From positions 965,847 through 1,029,846 of the forward strand of contig CAUYUJ010004558.1 in assembly GCA_963575745.1 (NCBI GenBank): a DNA stretch of 64,000 nt. The letters run 5' to 3'. The position numbers were made by a program, and so were the translations under genes. Source of the DNA: Prorocentrum cordatum (lineage: Eukaryota; Sar; Dinophyceae; Prorocentrales; Prorocentraceae). Shown here piece by piece: positions 10,870 to 20,544 of the stretch (positions are counted from its first letter, which is position 1; every line of letters begins with the position of its first letter). Under the pieces are notes generated by a model that saw nothing but the letters and a program-made list of their open reading frames with translations, did not search any database and was not told the DNA's origin.

Positions 10870-12245
10870 TCTCCCCCAAACGAACCCTCCCTACACTCCC
10901 CCGACGGCCTTCCAAACTTTTTACCGTCTTTTCGATTTTGAAGTCTCCTGACCGACTCCCTCCACCCCTCCCCCTGGTCTCTCCAGCCCCCCCCCCTCTC
11001 CTGAGGCCACTGCCGTCGACCACCCCCCCGATCCCACCACTCGCCCCCTTTTCGCCCCCCGGGCACACACGCGCTCTGCGCCCCCCACCCACATTGGGCC
11101 TTTCACGCAATGTACAAACCCCCCCCGCCAATAATGCACCCCCCTCCCCCGACCCCCCGACCCGACTGCTCCGCCCCCCAGTCCACGCAAGTTGTGGGAA
11201 CCCACCCTCGCCCCGAATGGATCCCCCCCGCCCGCCCGAACCACATCGCGCTCGACCCGCCACTACGGCAGCCCCCCTGCCCGCGACGCACGGCGGTCTC
11301 CAACCCGCCGCCCCGACCACGGCTGCGGGGACCAATCCGCTTCCCGAACGAATGCGCCCCGCTCGCCCTAGCTCCCCTCGCGCCCACCACGCAAGCCGAG
11401 GCGCCCCTCCAGCCCACGACGCACCCCGACCGCACCCATTTCAACCATCTCGCCCACCAGTCCACGCAAACTACGGCAACCCACCCGCCCCCCGAAAGAA
11501 AGCGCCCCGCCCGCCCAGACCCTCAGAGACCGTCATCAGGCAAGCCGTTCTACCCTTCCGGCCCACGACGCACCCTGCCCAGTCACCCCCCTTCCGACCC
11601 GTTCGCTAACCAATGCACGACAGCCGTGGGAACCCACCTGCCCCTCAAACGGGCGCGCCCCGCCCCTCTAGCTCACGTCGCGCCCCACGCACCATGGCAC
11701 CGCTCCCCCCTTCGACCCACCCCCACCTGCCAGCCATCATGCCGACCACTTCGCCCTTCTGCCCACGCAAGCTGTGGTAACCCACCCGCTCCACGAGCAG
11801 ATTCGGCCCGCCCGCCCTGGCCCCCGTCGCGCCTTCCACGCAAGCCGCGGCACCTCTGCGACCCCAGACGCGCCCCGCCCCGCCAGCCCCCCATCCCGAC
11901 CATTTCGCGCACCCGCCCGCTCCCCGAACGGATGCGACCCGCTCGCCTTAGCACCCAACGCGCCCCCCCACGCAAGCCGCGGCACCCTTCCGGCCAACGA
12001 CGCCCCCCACGTTGTGCTCACCACGCAAGCCGCGTCAGCCTCCCGGGCCACGACACACCCCGACCTTCAGCGCCCCGCATCGCCCGACCTTTGCCCGCGA
12101 GCAGTCCGTCCGCTAGTCCACGCAAGCTAGGGGAACCCCACCGTGCCCTGCCTGCGCGCGCCACTGCAACACACCCCCAAGTCCACGCCCGCTCCCCCCA
12201 CCACCTCCCCTTTCCAGAACCTCATTGTTTTGCCTCCCTCGAGGA
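10870..12245. repeat. C-rich satellite inside the Helitron (PRKLREP family)
   Basis: About 1.4 kb of C-rich sequence with a recurring 22-bp signature, GTCCACGCAAGCTGTGGGAA or close variants, at about 11181, 11460, 11761, 11835, 11968, 12022 and 12117. It separates the Rep and helicase regions. The same signature recurs at 14360-14400 and at 15836-16185. Long proline/arginine-rich ORFs on both strands here are judged to be by-products. Confidence 0.8.
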
Positions 12246-12265
12246 GCTTCAAAGACTGCTAATCC

Positions 12266-12836
12266 CACAATCGCTCGCAGTACCCTGCGTGCGAGGAGGC
12301 CATGCTAGCGACAGGCATGTTTGCCAAGGACGACGAGGCCGCCCGGGTTTTGCAAGAACTCGTCGAGTTACGGTAAACGGCCCTCCAGTTACGCTTCGTT
12401 TTTGTCGCGCTCCTCGACCTCGACGCTAAACCAGTGACGCTGCACAACGCATTCGCCAAGCACTTGATGAAAGATTTCCTCGACCGGGGGATGACGCCGC
12501 CCACCTGCCGCGGCGGAACTGAAGCGATGCTTGCGCAAGGCTGCGGCGGCGCAGGACCGCGCCGACGCGCTGGCCTTCTTGGACGCGCCCGTGCCCATAG
12601 CATCAACGGGCGGACAGCCCGCCGGCAGCACTCCTCCTTCGACACCCGCGCCCGCCACGATCATCTTCCAGGCACGCCAGGCTCTCGTGCGCAGCGATTC
12701 AGAGCAGCGCGGCCACCGCGACGATCACTGGACATATCGACGCCAATGCATCCAAGTTCGTCTTCGTCCATGGCACCGCTGGCACTGGCAAGTCCACGTT
12801 GGCCCAGTACGTGCACCATCGGCCAATCCTGCGTGA
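12266..12836 (+). pseudogene. Helitron helicase, N-terminal region and Walker A
   Basis: Frame 2 gives CEEAMLATGMFAKDDEAARV (from 12290), broken by TAA at 12374-12376, then a segment containing TLHNAFAKHLMKDFLDRG; these match the region just before the helicase in Helitrons. Frame 3 then gives SDSEQRGH, the usual EQR motif. Frame 1 gives KFVFVHGTAGTGKSTLAQYV, whose GTAGTGKST (12772-12798) is a Pif1-type Walker A site for ATP binding. At least two frameshifts separate these pieces. The satellite at 10870-12245 lies directly upstream. Confidence 0.88.
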
Positions 12837-13415
12837 ACGTGGCCACCACAGGACAGGCCGCCCTCCTCATACCTCAGGGCGCCCTGGCCCACTCCACATT
12901 CAAGATTCCTTTGGGCGACGAGGATCCGTTGACTTGCACTCTGGGCTTTCAGACTGCTGATGCCGCGCGGCCGGCTGGCGCTTCCGCCATCAAATGGGAC
13001 GAATGGCCCGGAACGAAGTGGACAGCATGGGATGCCGTCGTGCAGCTTCTGGACACAATTCAACATGCAGCCCCCGATCTGATGCATATTCCCCAAAGGT
13101 CATCAGATGCCACGGGAACTTCTGCCAGATCTTTCCTGTCCTGAAGCATGCGCCCAGACGCGACATTGTTGCAATGAGCGCGCGTTCGTCGGCAACGTGG
13201 GACCGTTTCGAATGCCATCGGCTCACCACCGAACACCGGCAACATGCTGATCCCGCATACGCTCGCTGGATCGAGACGGTCGGCAACAGAATTGCCGAAG
13301 CCAAGCACTCCGTGGATGGCATTCTGGGTTACTTGGAATTGCACCTCTGCCCGACCATATTGGATCCCCGCGAAGCCATTTCTGCTTCCCTCACCCAAAC
13401 GACACCCATGCTTGC
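12837..13415 (+). pseudogene. Helitron helicase, Walker B region
   Basis: Frame 2 gives VNVATTGQAALLIPQGALAH and STFKIPLG, the Pif1 motif Ia region, then IKWDEWPGTKW (12990-13022), where WDEWP stands where Helitron and Pif1 helicases usually have DEAPM or DEISM. The Asp-Glu pair is kept. Frame 1 continues with HGNFCQIFPVLKHAPRRDIV (13102-13161), corresponding to the usual GGDFRQILPVV, then RSSATWDRFECHRL. A frameshift lies near 13090. The helicase would unwind DNA during rolling-circle transposition; this copy cannot make it in one piece. Confidence 0.85.
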
Positions 13416-13999
13416 GCCAAGTCCAAGATCCTCGCCGCCACGAACGACACCATCGACGCTTTCAACGACATGGTCCTGGACATCCTCGCACACACCTACC
13501 GTCGCGCCGAATACCACATATTCAGTGCCGACTCCATAGAGATAGACCGGGACGATCACTTCATATAACCTCACGTGACGCCCGAATTTCTCAACGTCCA
13601 AACCGAACATGGCATGCCCCCCCACCGTCTTCGATTGGTCGCCAGTGCTTTGTATGCAATAATGCGGAATTTCAGTCCACTGGATCGTCTGATGAACCAC
13701 ACTCAGTTGGTCTTCGTCGCCGTCCACAACAATCACGTGGATGTCGATACCCTGGACGGCAGACGCTTCCCTTTGCCGCGGATCTGCTTCTACTGGCACT
13801 TGGCCAAGGGTGCGACAGACATCGTGCGCCGCCAATTCCCCCTGCGCCCGGCGCACGCCTCCACCCTGCACGGCGCCCAAGGCAGCACCTCAACAAGCGC
13901 GCGATCGATCTGCGGCGCAGCCTTTTCACGCACGGGCACCTGCACGCGGCGCTCAGCCGTGCCCAACGCCATGCCGACCTCAGGGTCCTCGCAGCCTAA
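13416..13999 (+). pseudogene. Helitron helicase, C-terminal region
   Basis: Frame 3 gives NDTIDAFNDMVLDILAHTYR and FSADSIE, a stop TAA at 13566-13568, then TPEFLNVQTEHGMPPHRLRL and MRNFSPLDRLMNHTQL, and QFPLRPAHASTLHGAQG (about 13836-13886), the usual FPVRLAFAMTINKAQGQ motif. The last part moves to frame 2: RAIDLRRSLFTHGHLHAALS followed by RAQRHADLRVLAA and a TAA at 13997-13999, matching the usual FTHGQLYVALSRV ending. Thus the 3-prime end of the coding region is preserved. No transposon terminus could be fixed downstream. Confidence 0.88.
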
Positions 14000-14440
14000 G
14001 AGCGACGCACGGCTGCCGGACACGCCCTCACGAAGAACATAGTTTGGACAGAACTGTTGTTAGAGAGTGCTGCCGTTCTTCGCGACGCGGTCCGCAAGCG
14101 ACCCGCCGCGGCCACGCCGCGCGACCGCCGCCCCGGACGGCGCGGCCCGCCAGAGCTTTGAACAAACATACATCGCTCTGTGCATCCAATCGCCCTTGCT
14201 CTCCCCCTCGCCCCCTGTGGCTCCGACCCCGCCCCTCACCTGGCCCATGCACGCCGGGCGTCTCCCGCCCCGCTCCCAGGACCCTCCCAGGGCCCCCCGT
14301 TCCTCATGTCGTCTCGGGCGCCCAGCGTACCCTGTGAGACCCCCCATCGGGCCCAGCCTCGGGTAGCCCGCGCAAGCTCCGCGGGGCCCCCCACGCAAGC
14401 TGCGGGAACCTCTCGACCCCGATACGTTGCCGTCTCGGCC
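14000..14440. repeat. C-rich satellite downstream of the Helitron
   Basis: G/C-rich sequence with the CACGCAAGCTGCGGGAACC signature at about 14383-14402 and a variant CGCGCAAGCTCCGCGG near 14363. It belongs to the same family as 10870-12245 and 15650-16260. No gene is called. Confidence 0.65.
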
Positions 14441-14664
14441 TTCGAGACCGCACGAACATGTTATTGTGCACACTGCGTGCCGCCGCCGTCGGAGGCTCGA
14501 GAGATCCGGAGCTGCGGGCTCGCTTCGGCAGCCCCTTGCTTAGACCCCCCCCGGCCAAACCGCCGCCTCCGATGCCCCCCGAGGCGAGCATTAAGAACGC
14601 GCTCCTGGATACCGCCAAGGCGCCGGATAGCACGCCAGTGCAGGGTCAACGTAAGTAGGCATCA

Positions 14665-15228
14665 TTGTATACCATCTCGGTGAATTTGGAGATGATCGAC
14701 ATCCTGGGAAATAGGAACGCCGGCGCGCGCGTGACTTTTGCAGACGGCGCCAGCCTCAAGGCCACGCAACCGGCCAACCGCCATGGCCTCAGCATTTTGT
14801 CGGCTCGCGCGATGGAGCAGGCAAGCCTTCCCAGCACCCCGACAGGCGCGCGCCAGACGCACGCCAACTTCACGCCGCCCACCGCCGCCGCGAACCCCGC
14901 GCAGGGTCGCAGTTGGGCGCGGGCGGGCGCCGCATACGGGAACTCCGACGCGGCCGCGGCCGAAGCATTCACTTTCATCGGTGGCATCACGAAGCACACC
15001 CTCATCGACGCGTTCGCGTCCGCAGACATGACCGCCCCCGCCACTCCAAACCAGACCGCATGGAGTGCACAGGCGAAGATGCTTTCTAACCGCGTGTCTA
15101 CGACCCGCACAGGCACCAAGCACACCTCGGAGCCGCACACCATCACTGAGTTGCTGACTTTCGCGATCTCCATTGCGCCGAATGTGCCCGTCAAGGTCCA
15201 CAACGCCTTTGAAGACGTGGGCTTCTGA
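14665..15228 (+). CDS. Unassigned 187-residue ORF
   Basis: An open frame between two satellite blocks, ending TGA near 15228. It starts MYTISVNLEMIDILGNRNAG and ends PNVPVKVHNAFEDVGF. The composition is mixed and not repetitive (Ala-rich centre, regular spread of hydrophobic residues), which makes it more gene-like than its surroundings. No signal peptide, membrane span or domain was recognised. The reverse strand is also open over most of the same interval, which lowers confidence. It could be cargo of the neighbouring transposon, a host exon, or chance. Confidence 0.3.
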   Translation: MYTISVNLEMIDILGNRNAGARVTFADGASLKATQPANRHGLSILSARAMEQASLPSTPTGARQTHANFTPPTAAANPAQGRSWARAGAAYGNSDAAAAEAFTFIGGITKHTLIDAFASADMTAPATPNQTAWSAQAKMLSNRVSTTRTGTKHTSEPHTITELLTFAISIAPNVPVKVHNAFEDVGF

Positions 15229-15640
15229 GCTCGGTAGCGTCGTGGCTTTCACCCAGCCCGTCACGCCATCGACTTCCTCTTCTTCCGGGTCGCAGCCCTA
15301 CGCCGGCGTCGCCCCGTCCAATAAGCCCGCCAGCAAGTACCCCGTGACGAAGACCATCGCGAAGACGGCGGCGGCAGTGTGGCGCCGCCCCAGCTCCAGG
15401 TGAGCGGCCCAGCCATTGTCTCGACGCACGTCGGACTTCGTCGAATCCCGAAGGTGCGAGCCCATGACCGCCTGGGGCTCAACTATTGCCCCCTTGCTTG
15501 ATACAGTCGGACATGCGAAAAAGCAATGCTGTTGGTTTTTTTTTTTCTCTCTCTCTCTCTCTCTCTGTCTTTTTCTCTCTGCACGGGCATCCAAGCGTGC
15601 ATTTCCGCGCGCTGCCCGTGCCACTCGCTTCGTGCCCTGG
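15229..15640. other. Unassigned, with a CT tract
   Basis: GC-rich sequence with no recognised gene. A T-rich and CT dinucleotide tract lies at 15535-15582. Confidence 0.5.
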
Positions 15641-15649
15641 GCACTCCCC

Positions 15650-16265
15650 CGCGCCAGCTATGGGAAACATTGGTTTCTCCGGGTCTCCTCACCCTTGAAC
15701 CACCCAACGCCCCCGTCCTTGATTTCGTTGTCAGATGCCCGCGGAAGACGTGGGAAACCCCATCGGCCCCGATCTGCGCGACCCACTACCCTCCGACCGC
15801 CCGTTGTTGGATTTCGTGCCCCGTGGCCCCGTGGCCCACGCAAGCTGCGGGAACCTTTGGGCCCCGATGCGAGAGACGGCGAACTTTCGAACCACCCGTG
15901 GCCCACCCAATGTGCTGCCGCCTCTGGTGGCCCACGCAAGCTGTGGGAACCCCCAGGCCCCAAGACGCAACTCCCATTTCAAATCCATGTTCCCTGCACG
16001 GGCGCTGTCCAAACCTGACGCGGCCCGTGATTTCGTGCCGCCCGAGCCCCCTGGTCCTGAGTTCGCTCCCACTGGCCCACGCAAGCTGTGGGACCCCCTG
16101 GGCCCCTTCTCTGCGAGCTTGGTACCCCTCGGACCACCCGCAGCCCTCCGTCGACGACTGCGTCTCCAGTGGCCCGCGCAAGCTGTGGGAACCCCCATCG
16201 GCCCCGTCGCGCGCGACCCCCCACCCTCGAGCGGCCCGCTCTGGGAACCCATAGGCCACGAGCCC
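15650..16265. repeat. About 92-bp satellite, same family as within the Helitron
   Basis: The signature GCCCACGCAAGCTGTGGGAA occurs at about 15836, 15929, 16076 and 16170, with a diverged one near 15745, giving spacings of about 92-94 bp and one of 147. Both strands are open over long stretches for this reason. The reverse strand reads repeated FPQLAWA. Confidence 0.75.
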
Positions 16266-16379
16266 GAGCTCGATCATCAATTCCAGTCTTCCACCATGTG
16301 CCATCACACCCCCAAGTCAACATGCCCCCCGACCTACCAACCACCCGAGGCCCACTCTCTGATTTCGCACGCCCCACCA

Positions 16380-16457
16380 CACAGCTACACACACACACGC
16401 ACACACCCATGCACGCAGTCACACACACACACACACACACCAACGCAAACATGCACG

Positions 16458-16495
<38 letters not shown>

Positions 16496-16540
16496 ATCGC
16501 ATACGCGCACGCAAATCCACACGTACACACGCGCGCACCC
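16380..16540. repeat. CA dinucleotide microsatellite
   Basis: Interrupted CA repeats, with long pure runs at 16422-16440 and 16462-16493. Confidence 0.92.
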
Positions 16541-16990
16541 GTTGGAAGTTGCGTGTGCCGACTTATGGACGCCCACGCGGGGGCCACGCTTCCATGCCTC
16601 CCCGCCGACCCCCTCAAAGGGCGCAGGGGATCGAATTGCATCACTGCTGTTGAATGTTGATGTAAGCGCGCGGGCATAACGCGACCCGCGAAGAAATAAC
16701 GAAGCAAAGGATAGCACGACGAGGAAAAGGTGCCATCTCGGTAACTTCTCGGGCCCAAATTGGGGACACACTGGGCCTGCTCACAACGCTTCTGCTTAAC
16801 GCTTTTTAACCTCTCCCGAAAGCCTCTCGGCAGCCCCACCTTTTGGGACCTCCTCATACTGCGCCGGTCTTTTGGGCCTCCCGGGGTCCTAGAGGCCCCA
16901 GGGTCCTAGAGAGTTTACTCGAGAAGGGAGGAAGATACGCACATAGTGAAACAGCGCGGGTAACAACGGTGAATTGGAGAATCTCTGGTA
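16541..16990. other. No feature seen
   Basis: Mixed-composition DNA. There is no recognised ORF or repeat beyond a doubled GGTCCTAGAG near 16885-16913. Confidence 0.5.
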
Positions 16991-16994
16991 GCGA

Positions 16995-17270
16995 GGGGTG
17001 CGGGTGCTGCTACTGGTGCTGTTACTGCTGGTACTGCGGCTGCTGGTGCTACTGGTGTTGCTGGTTCTCGTGCTACTGGTGCTGCTGGTCGTGCTACTGG
17101 TGCTATTGCCGGTGGTTGTGGTGGTGCTGTTGCTCGTGCTGCTGGTGCTGCTGCTGCTGCTGGCGCTGCTGCTGGTGCTGGTGGTAGTGCTGCTGCTGGT
17201 GCTGCTGATAGTGCTGGTGGTAGTGCTGCTGATAGTGCTGCTGCTGATGGTGGTGGTGCTTGGGGCTATA
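16995..17270. repeat. CTG/GTGCTG degenerate trinucleotide array
   Basis: About 275 bp of variants of GCTGCTGGTGCTACTGGTG. ORFs reading Leu/Val or Cys/Trp on the plus strand, and Ser/Thr or His/Gln on the minus, come from the unit. Confidence 0.88.
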
Positions 17271-17560
17271 TAGGACCGTCTTGGGGCCATCTTGAGGCCT
17301 CACGAGCCAATTGGAAGCGAAAAAACGGCAACTCTACAAGCGTTGATTTTCCTTTGGTGTTGGAGCCATTTGGGCATCTTGGGGGGGTCCTTGGAGGGCT
17401 CGGAGAGCACTTGAAACCGTTTTGGGGCCGTCTTCAGGCTTCTTGGATGCGTGTCGGAGGCTGTCTTCAGCCATCTGCCACTGTCTTCGTCCATCTTGGG
17501 CGCCCTCTTGGACTCTCCGAGGCCCTCTTGGAGCCATCTTGAACCGAAAAGTACCCTGCC
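17271..17560. repeat. CTTGGGGCC-type scattered array
   Basis: CTTGGGGCCATCTTGAGG and related motifs, the same family as 6380-6935, more diverged. Confidence 0.6.
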
Positions 17561-18288
17561 ACCTCGCGCCCCCCCCCCTCCAGGCCCAGAGGACGAGCAG
17601 GGGAAGGAGGATGTTTGGGCAGAGAGAACATAATTCGCTAAACCACATCAGCCCAGAAAGCTGGTGGGATTCGCCCGTAAACCACGACTCAGACCCTCTG
17701 GGATCCTTGTCGGGGCTTTATTTGGCCATCTGGAGGGCCGCTCTCGAGGCCTTCAGATTGCCCATGCGACATCTTGGGCCCTGCCGCCCATCATTTACTA
17801 TTGAGTGCCATGTTCGAGATCCCTCGGAGGTCTGTGGGCCGCCTGAGGCGTCTCTAAGAATACTGCAAGTCGCCTCCATGAGTTACGACATATCTGACGA
17901 AGCTTGCCCGAGGTATTCTCGTCCGCGGACCCCCAGGAGGTTGCGTGCGAACTCGTGCACCGAATTGTCTACGCCGTCAACCCGTTCCTCCGCGCCTCCT
18001 GCTGAAGCCTCCTCCCCAGCCTTCCACCCTCCTCGCCCGTGTCTCTTCACCCACCTTCCCTCAGAACACTTTCCACCGTCACTCTCCCCCCCAACCGACT
18101 CCACTTGAATTGTCCACCTGGACCTTTTCTCCTCCCACTCATCGCCCCTCCTCCTCACCTCATCTTCCTCGTCCTCGTCGTCCTCCTCTACCTCCCCCCT
18201 TCATCCTCCACATGGTGCCACCCCACAGTGAGAATACCCGATAGCGCAACCATTGAAAGCGCGTTGCAAACACTGATCGCCCCCGTAC
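17561..18288. other. Unassigned
   Basis: No recognised coding region or repeat. The interval becomes C/T-rich at 17990-18210. Confidence 0.5.
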
Positions 18289-18828
18289 TTGCCCATACCG
18301 GCCCAAGCCGACAGCGGGAGCAGTAACCTCCAGCACCATACGTCGATGCGGAACCGAGCGAAGATCCGCTTCTGCACGACACACCCTAGGCACCAACTCA
18401 CTAAACGGGGACATTGTTGGAAGTGCCGCAGTTTGCAGGACAGGTTACGTGAAGGGGGTCGGCTCGGCGGCGCTGCCGCCGCGGCAGCAAAAGCGAGGTA
18501 CGGCATCAACAACGGGAAGCGCAGGGCCCTGCGGAAGAACTACCGCACGTGGGGGATCACCACCATCACATTCCCCATCTTCCAACACTTGTTGGCGAAG
18601 CTCCACGAAAAACGCGAGCAACGTGCACAAAAATCATTACTTCGCAGAGGCATCTTGCCAGAGTGCGTCTTGGCGTCCGCCGACATCGACCAGGCCATCC
18701 GCATAATGAACAGCACGCGTTTCGGCAACCCCGACCGCTTCAAGGTCCGAGTGACCGTGAAAAAATGCGGGGCCGCGCGGCGCGTCAGAGACCCCAGCGC
18801 GCAGGTTGCCGTGCGCATCGGTGTCTGA
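18289..18828 (+). CDS. Unassigned basic ORF with CxxH-CxxC motif
   Basis: An open frame of 179 codons ending TGA near 18828. Around residues 29-46 it has CTTH followed by ten residues and then GHCWKC, a possible zinc-binding knuckle. Next come an alanine run and a strongly basic stretch, KARYGINNGKRRALRKNYR, then helical-looking sequence and a basic tail. This arrangement suggests nucleic-acid binding, but no family was recognised. The next ORF begins about 50 bp downstream on the same strand, so the two may be parts of one unit. The start is not certain, since methionines occur both at the ORF start and near residue 20. Confidence 0.35.
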   Translation: MPIPAQADSGSSNLQHHTSMRNRAKIRFCTTHPRHQLTKRGHCWKCRSLQDRLREGGRLGGAAAAAAKARYGINNGKRRALRKNYRTWGITTITFPIFQHLLAKLHEKREQRAQKSLLRRGILPECVLASADIDQAIRIMNSTRFGNPDRFKVRVTVKKCGAARRVRDPSAQVAVRIGV

Positions 18829-18876
18829 CACCGGCAGAGTCCGCGGGGCTTTGCAGCACACTTCGGGACCCTCAGC

Positions 18877-19380
18877 ATGACTGCCATCGTGGGTGCTATC
18901 ACACACACGAAGCGGGGGTTCCGGACCTACCGCCAGACCGGTCTCTCCGACAAGAAGCTGGCCATCGGCCTGTCGGCCGCCTCTGCTGCGCGCGCCGCCC
19001 GCCGCCCCTTCCCCGACACGGCGACGTTGGAGAACGAGATAGCGACGCAGATGCGGAAGCATTGCCGGGGCCGCGGTCGGGAGCATTTCTCGCCAAGACA
19101 AGCGGCCGCTGACTTGACCCAGGTGCCAGGGTGGGTGATTGGCCTCGGGCCTGGCTCCAGGCCAGCCACTTCCCGCGCCGGACCCGGAGCCCAGGTTGGC
19201 CATTATTTGGCCGCGGCCGCCGACGGCAAGAGAACGAAACACATCCCACGCTTCATGAACTACAAGGAGCAGACGGAGAAGTCCGAACACAGCAAGCTCG
19301 TCTGCCGGATGACCTTCCCCGCGGCCGCGGCCGCCGCGAGGCGCGCGCCGACGCCCGCTCAGGGCAGCTACAGCGCATAG
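18877..19380 (+). CDS. Unassigned 167-residue ORF
   Basis: The open frame starts MTAIVGAITHTKRGFRTYRQ and ends with a TAG at about 19378-19380. It is rich in Ala, Arg and Lys, with several alanine runs (AAAADG, AAAAAA) and the segment HIPRFMNYKEQTEKSEHSKL. There is no recognisable domain. It follows the zinc-knuckle-like ORF with a 50-bp gap and stops just where a 155-bp repeat begins. The reverse strand is also partly open, so it may not be a real gene. Confidence 0.3.
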   Translation: MTAIVGAITHTKRGFRTYRQTGLSDKKLAIGLSAASAARAARRPFPDTATLENEIATQMRKHCRGRGREHFSPRQAAADLTQVPGWVIGLGPGSRPATSRAGPGAQVGHYLAAAADGKRTKHIPRFMNYKEQTEKSEHSKLVCRMTFPAAAAAARRAPTPAQGSYSA

Positions 19381-19394
19381 AATTTAGCCGCGCG

Positions 19395-20080
19395 GGGGGA
19401 CGCGCGGCGCCCACGTTCGAAGAGAAATCCGCGCGACGGCCGGCCGGGCCCGAGTTCAAAAACGAAGCCATCGGCACAAACCAAAATTGCGTTTGCCGGC
19501 TGCCTCGCTTTGCGTCCCTGGACATAAACAGTCCGCACGAAAAACCCACGCCCACGACGGCCCCGCGGCGCTCGCCTGCCTGGAAGGCGCCCGACGCCCC
19601 CCGCCCCGGCCCCCTTGAGCAAAAAAGCAACCGTCAACGTGAACCAAAAATTGGTTGTGCTTGCTGGGTTGCTCTTCGCCTCCAGGCGCGTTCACTCCTC
19701 ACGAAAACCCACGCCCATTTAGGCCCCGCGGCTCAGGCCGCCCCCGCCCCGGCCCCCATAGAAAAAAATTGCCGTCGACGTGAACCAAAAATTGGCGCGG
19801 CCACCCGGGGGGCCCCCACGCTTCTGGACGTGCTCCATCCTGACGAGAGCCCGCGCCCACGTCAACCCCGCGGAGCAGTCCGACCGCAGCGCCCAACGTC
19901 CCTCACCCAAGCTTGGCGGCTAAAAAGCAGCCGTCGACATGAACCAAAAATAGGTTCGACCCCCGCGGTGGGCCTTCGCTCATGAAGACGCTCACTGCTT
20001 CAGAGAATACGCGTCCTCCTGGGCCCCATGGCTCGACCAGCCCTGTCGCCCCGCCATCGCGAACAGCGCCCGACTTCCGG
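19395..20080. repeat. About 155-bp diverged tandem repeat, 4 units
   Basis: Each unit has a GTCGACGTGAACCAAAAATT-like core (near 19474, 19637, 19778 and 19937) and later a CACGAAAACCCACGCCCA-like segment followed by CCCCGCGG. Spacings are about 163, 141 and 159 bp. The units are clearly related but well diverged. Confidence 0.7.
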
Positions 20081-20400
20081 CACGGCCGCACGCACGACCA
20101 CCAACACGACCACCAGCACGACCCGGGGCGCGACCACCAGCACGACCACCAGCACGACAATGACCACGACAACCAGCAACAAAACAGCGAGCCCACCGCC
20201 ACGAGCACCACCGGGACCACCAGCCCGACCGCCAGCACGACCACCCGCACGACCACCAGCACGACCGCCCACCAGCACCATCACCAGCACGACGACTACC
20301 ATGACCAGCATCACTGCCACCAGCACACCCACGGGCACGACGTCGAAGACGAGCACCAGCACGACCACGAGCACGACCACCAACACAGCTGCCCTCCGTG
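20080..20400. repeat. ACCACCAGCACG degenerate array
   Basis: Imperfect trinucleotide repeats (ACC, AGC, ACG). Plus-strand frames read Thr/Ser or His/Asp, minus-strand frames Val or Gly/Arg. Confidence 0.85.
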
Positions 20401-20544
20401 GCTCGTCCTGCGACCACAAAATATTGAACCTCGGTGGGATATGAGATCCCCGCCCTTGCGCCAAGGATGAGGGCGAGGGACAAGATGTGCTGGCGAAGCG
20501 AAGCGAGCCAACCATATCTTTCGTGTATATATATATATATATAT

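Larger units (their letters stand above)
7724..13999 (+). mobile_element. Degraded autonomous Helitron-like transposon
   Basis: Reading pieces of the plus strand in order gives the Helitron RepHel layout: N-terminal zinc fingers, a CCGNGK motif, the Helitron-like N region, a Rep nuclease with an HUH motif, the region after Rep, then a Pif1-type helicase from Walker A to the final THGHLHAALSR motif. Helitrons move by rolling-circle replication, with Rep nicking one strand and the helicase unwinding it. The frame is broken by in-frame stops at 8834 (TAA), 10085 (TGA), 12374 (TAA) and 13566 (TAA), by at least six frameshifts, and by a C-rich satellite block between Rep and helicase. The element ends (TC start, CTRR end with hairpin) were not located. 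Introns or assembly indels could explain a few of the breaks, but not all of them. Confidence 0.88.

Noticed and set aside
10572-12429. Long proline-rich ORFs over the C-rich satellite.
   Set aside because: Both strands are open and the sequence follows the satellite signature; only the first 90 codons or so (to about 10860) match the Helitron.
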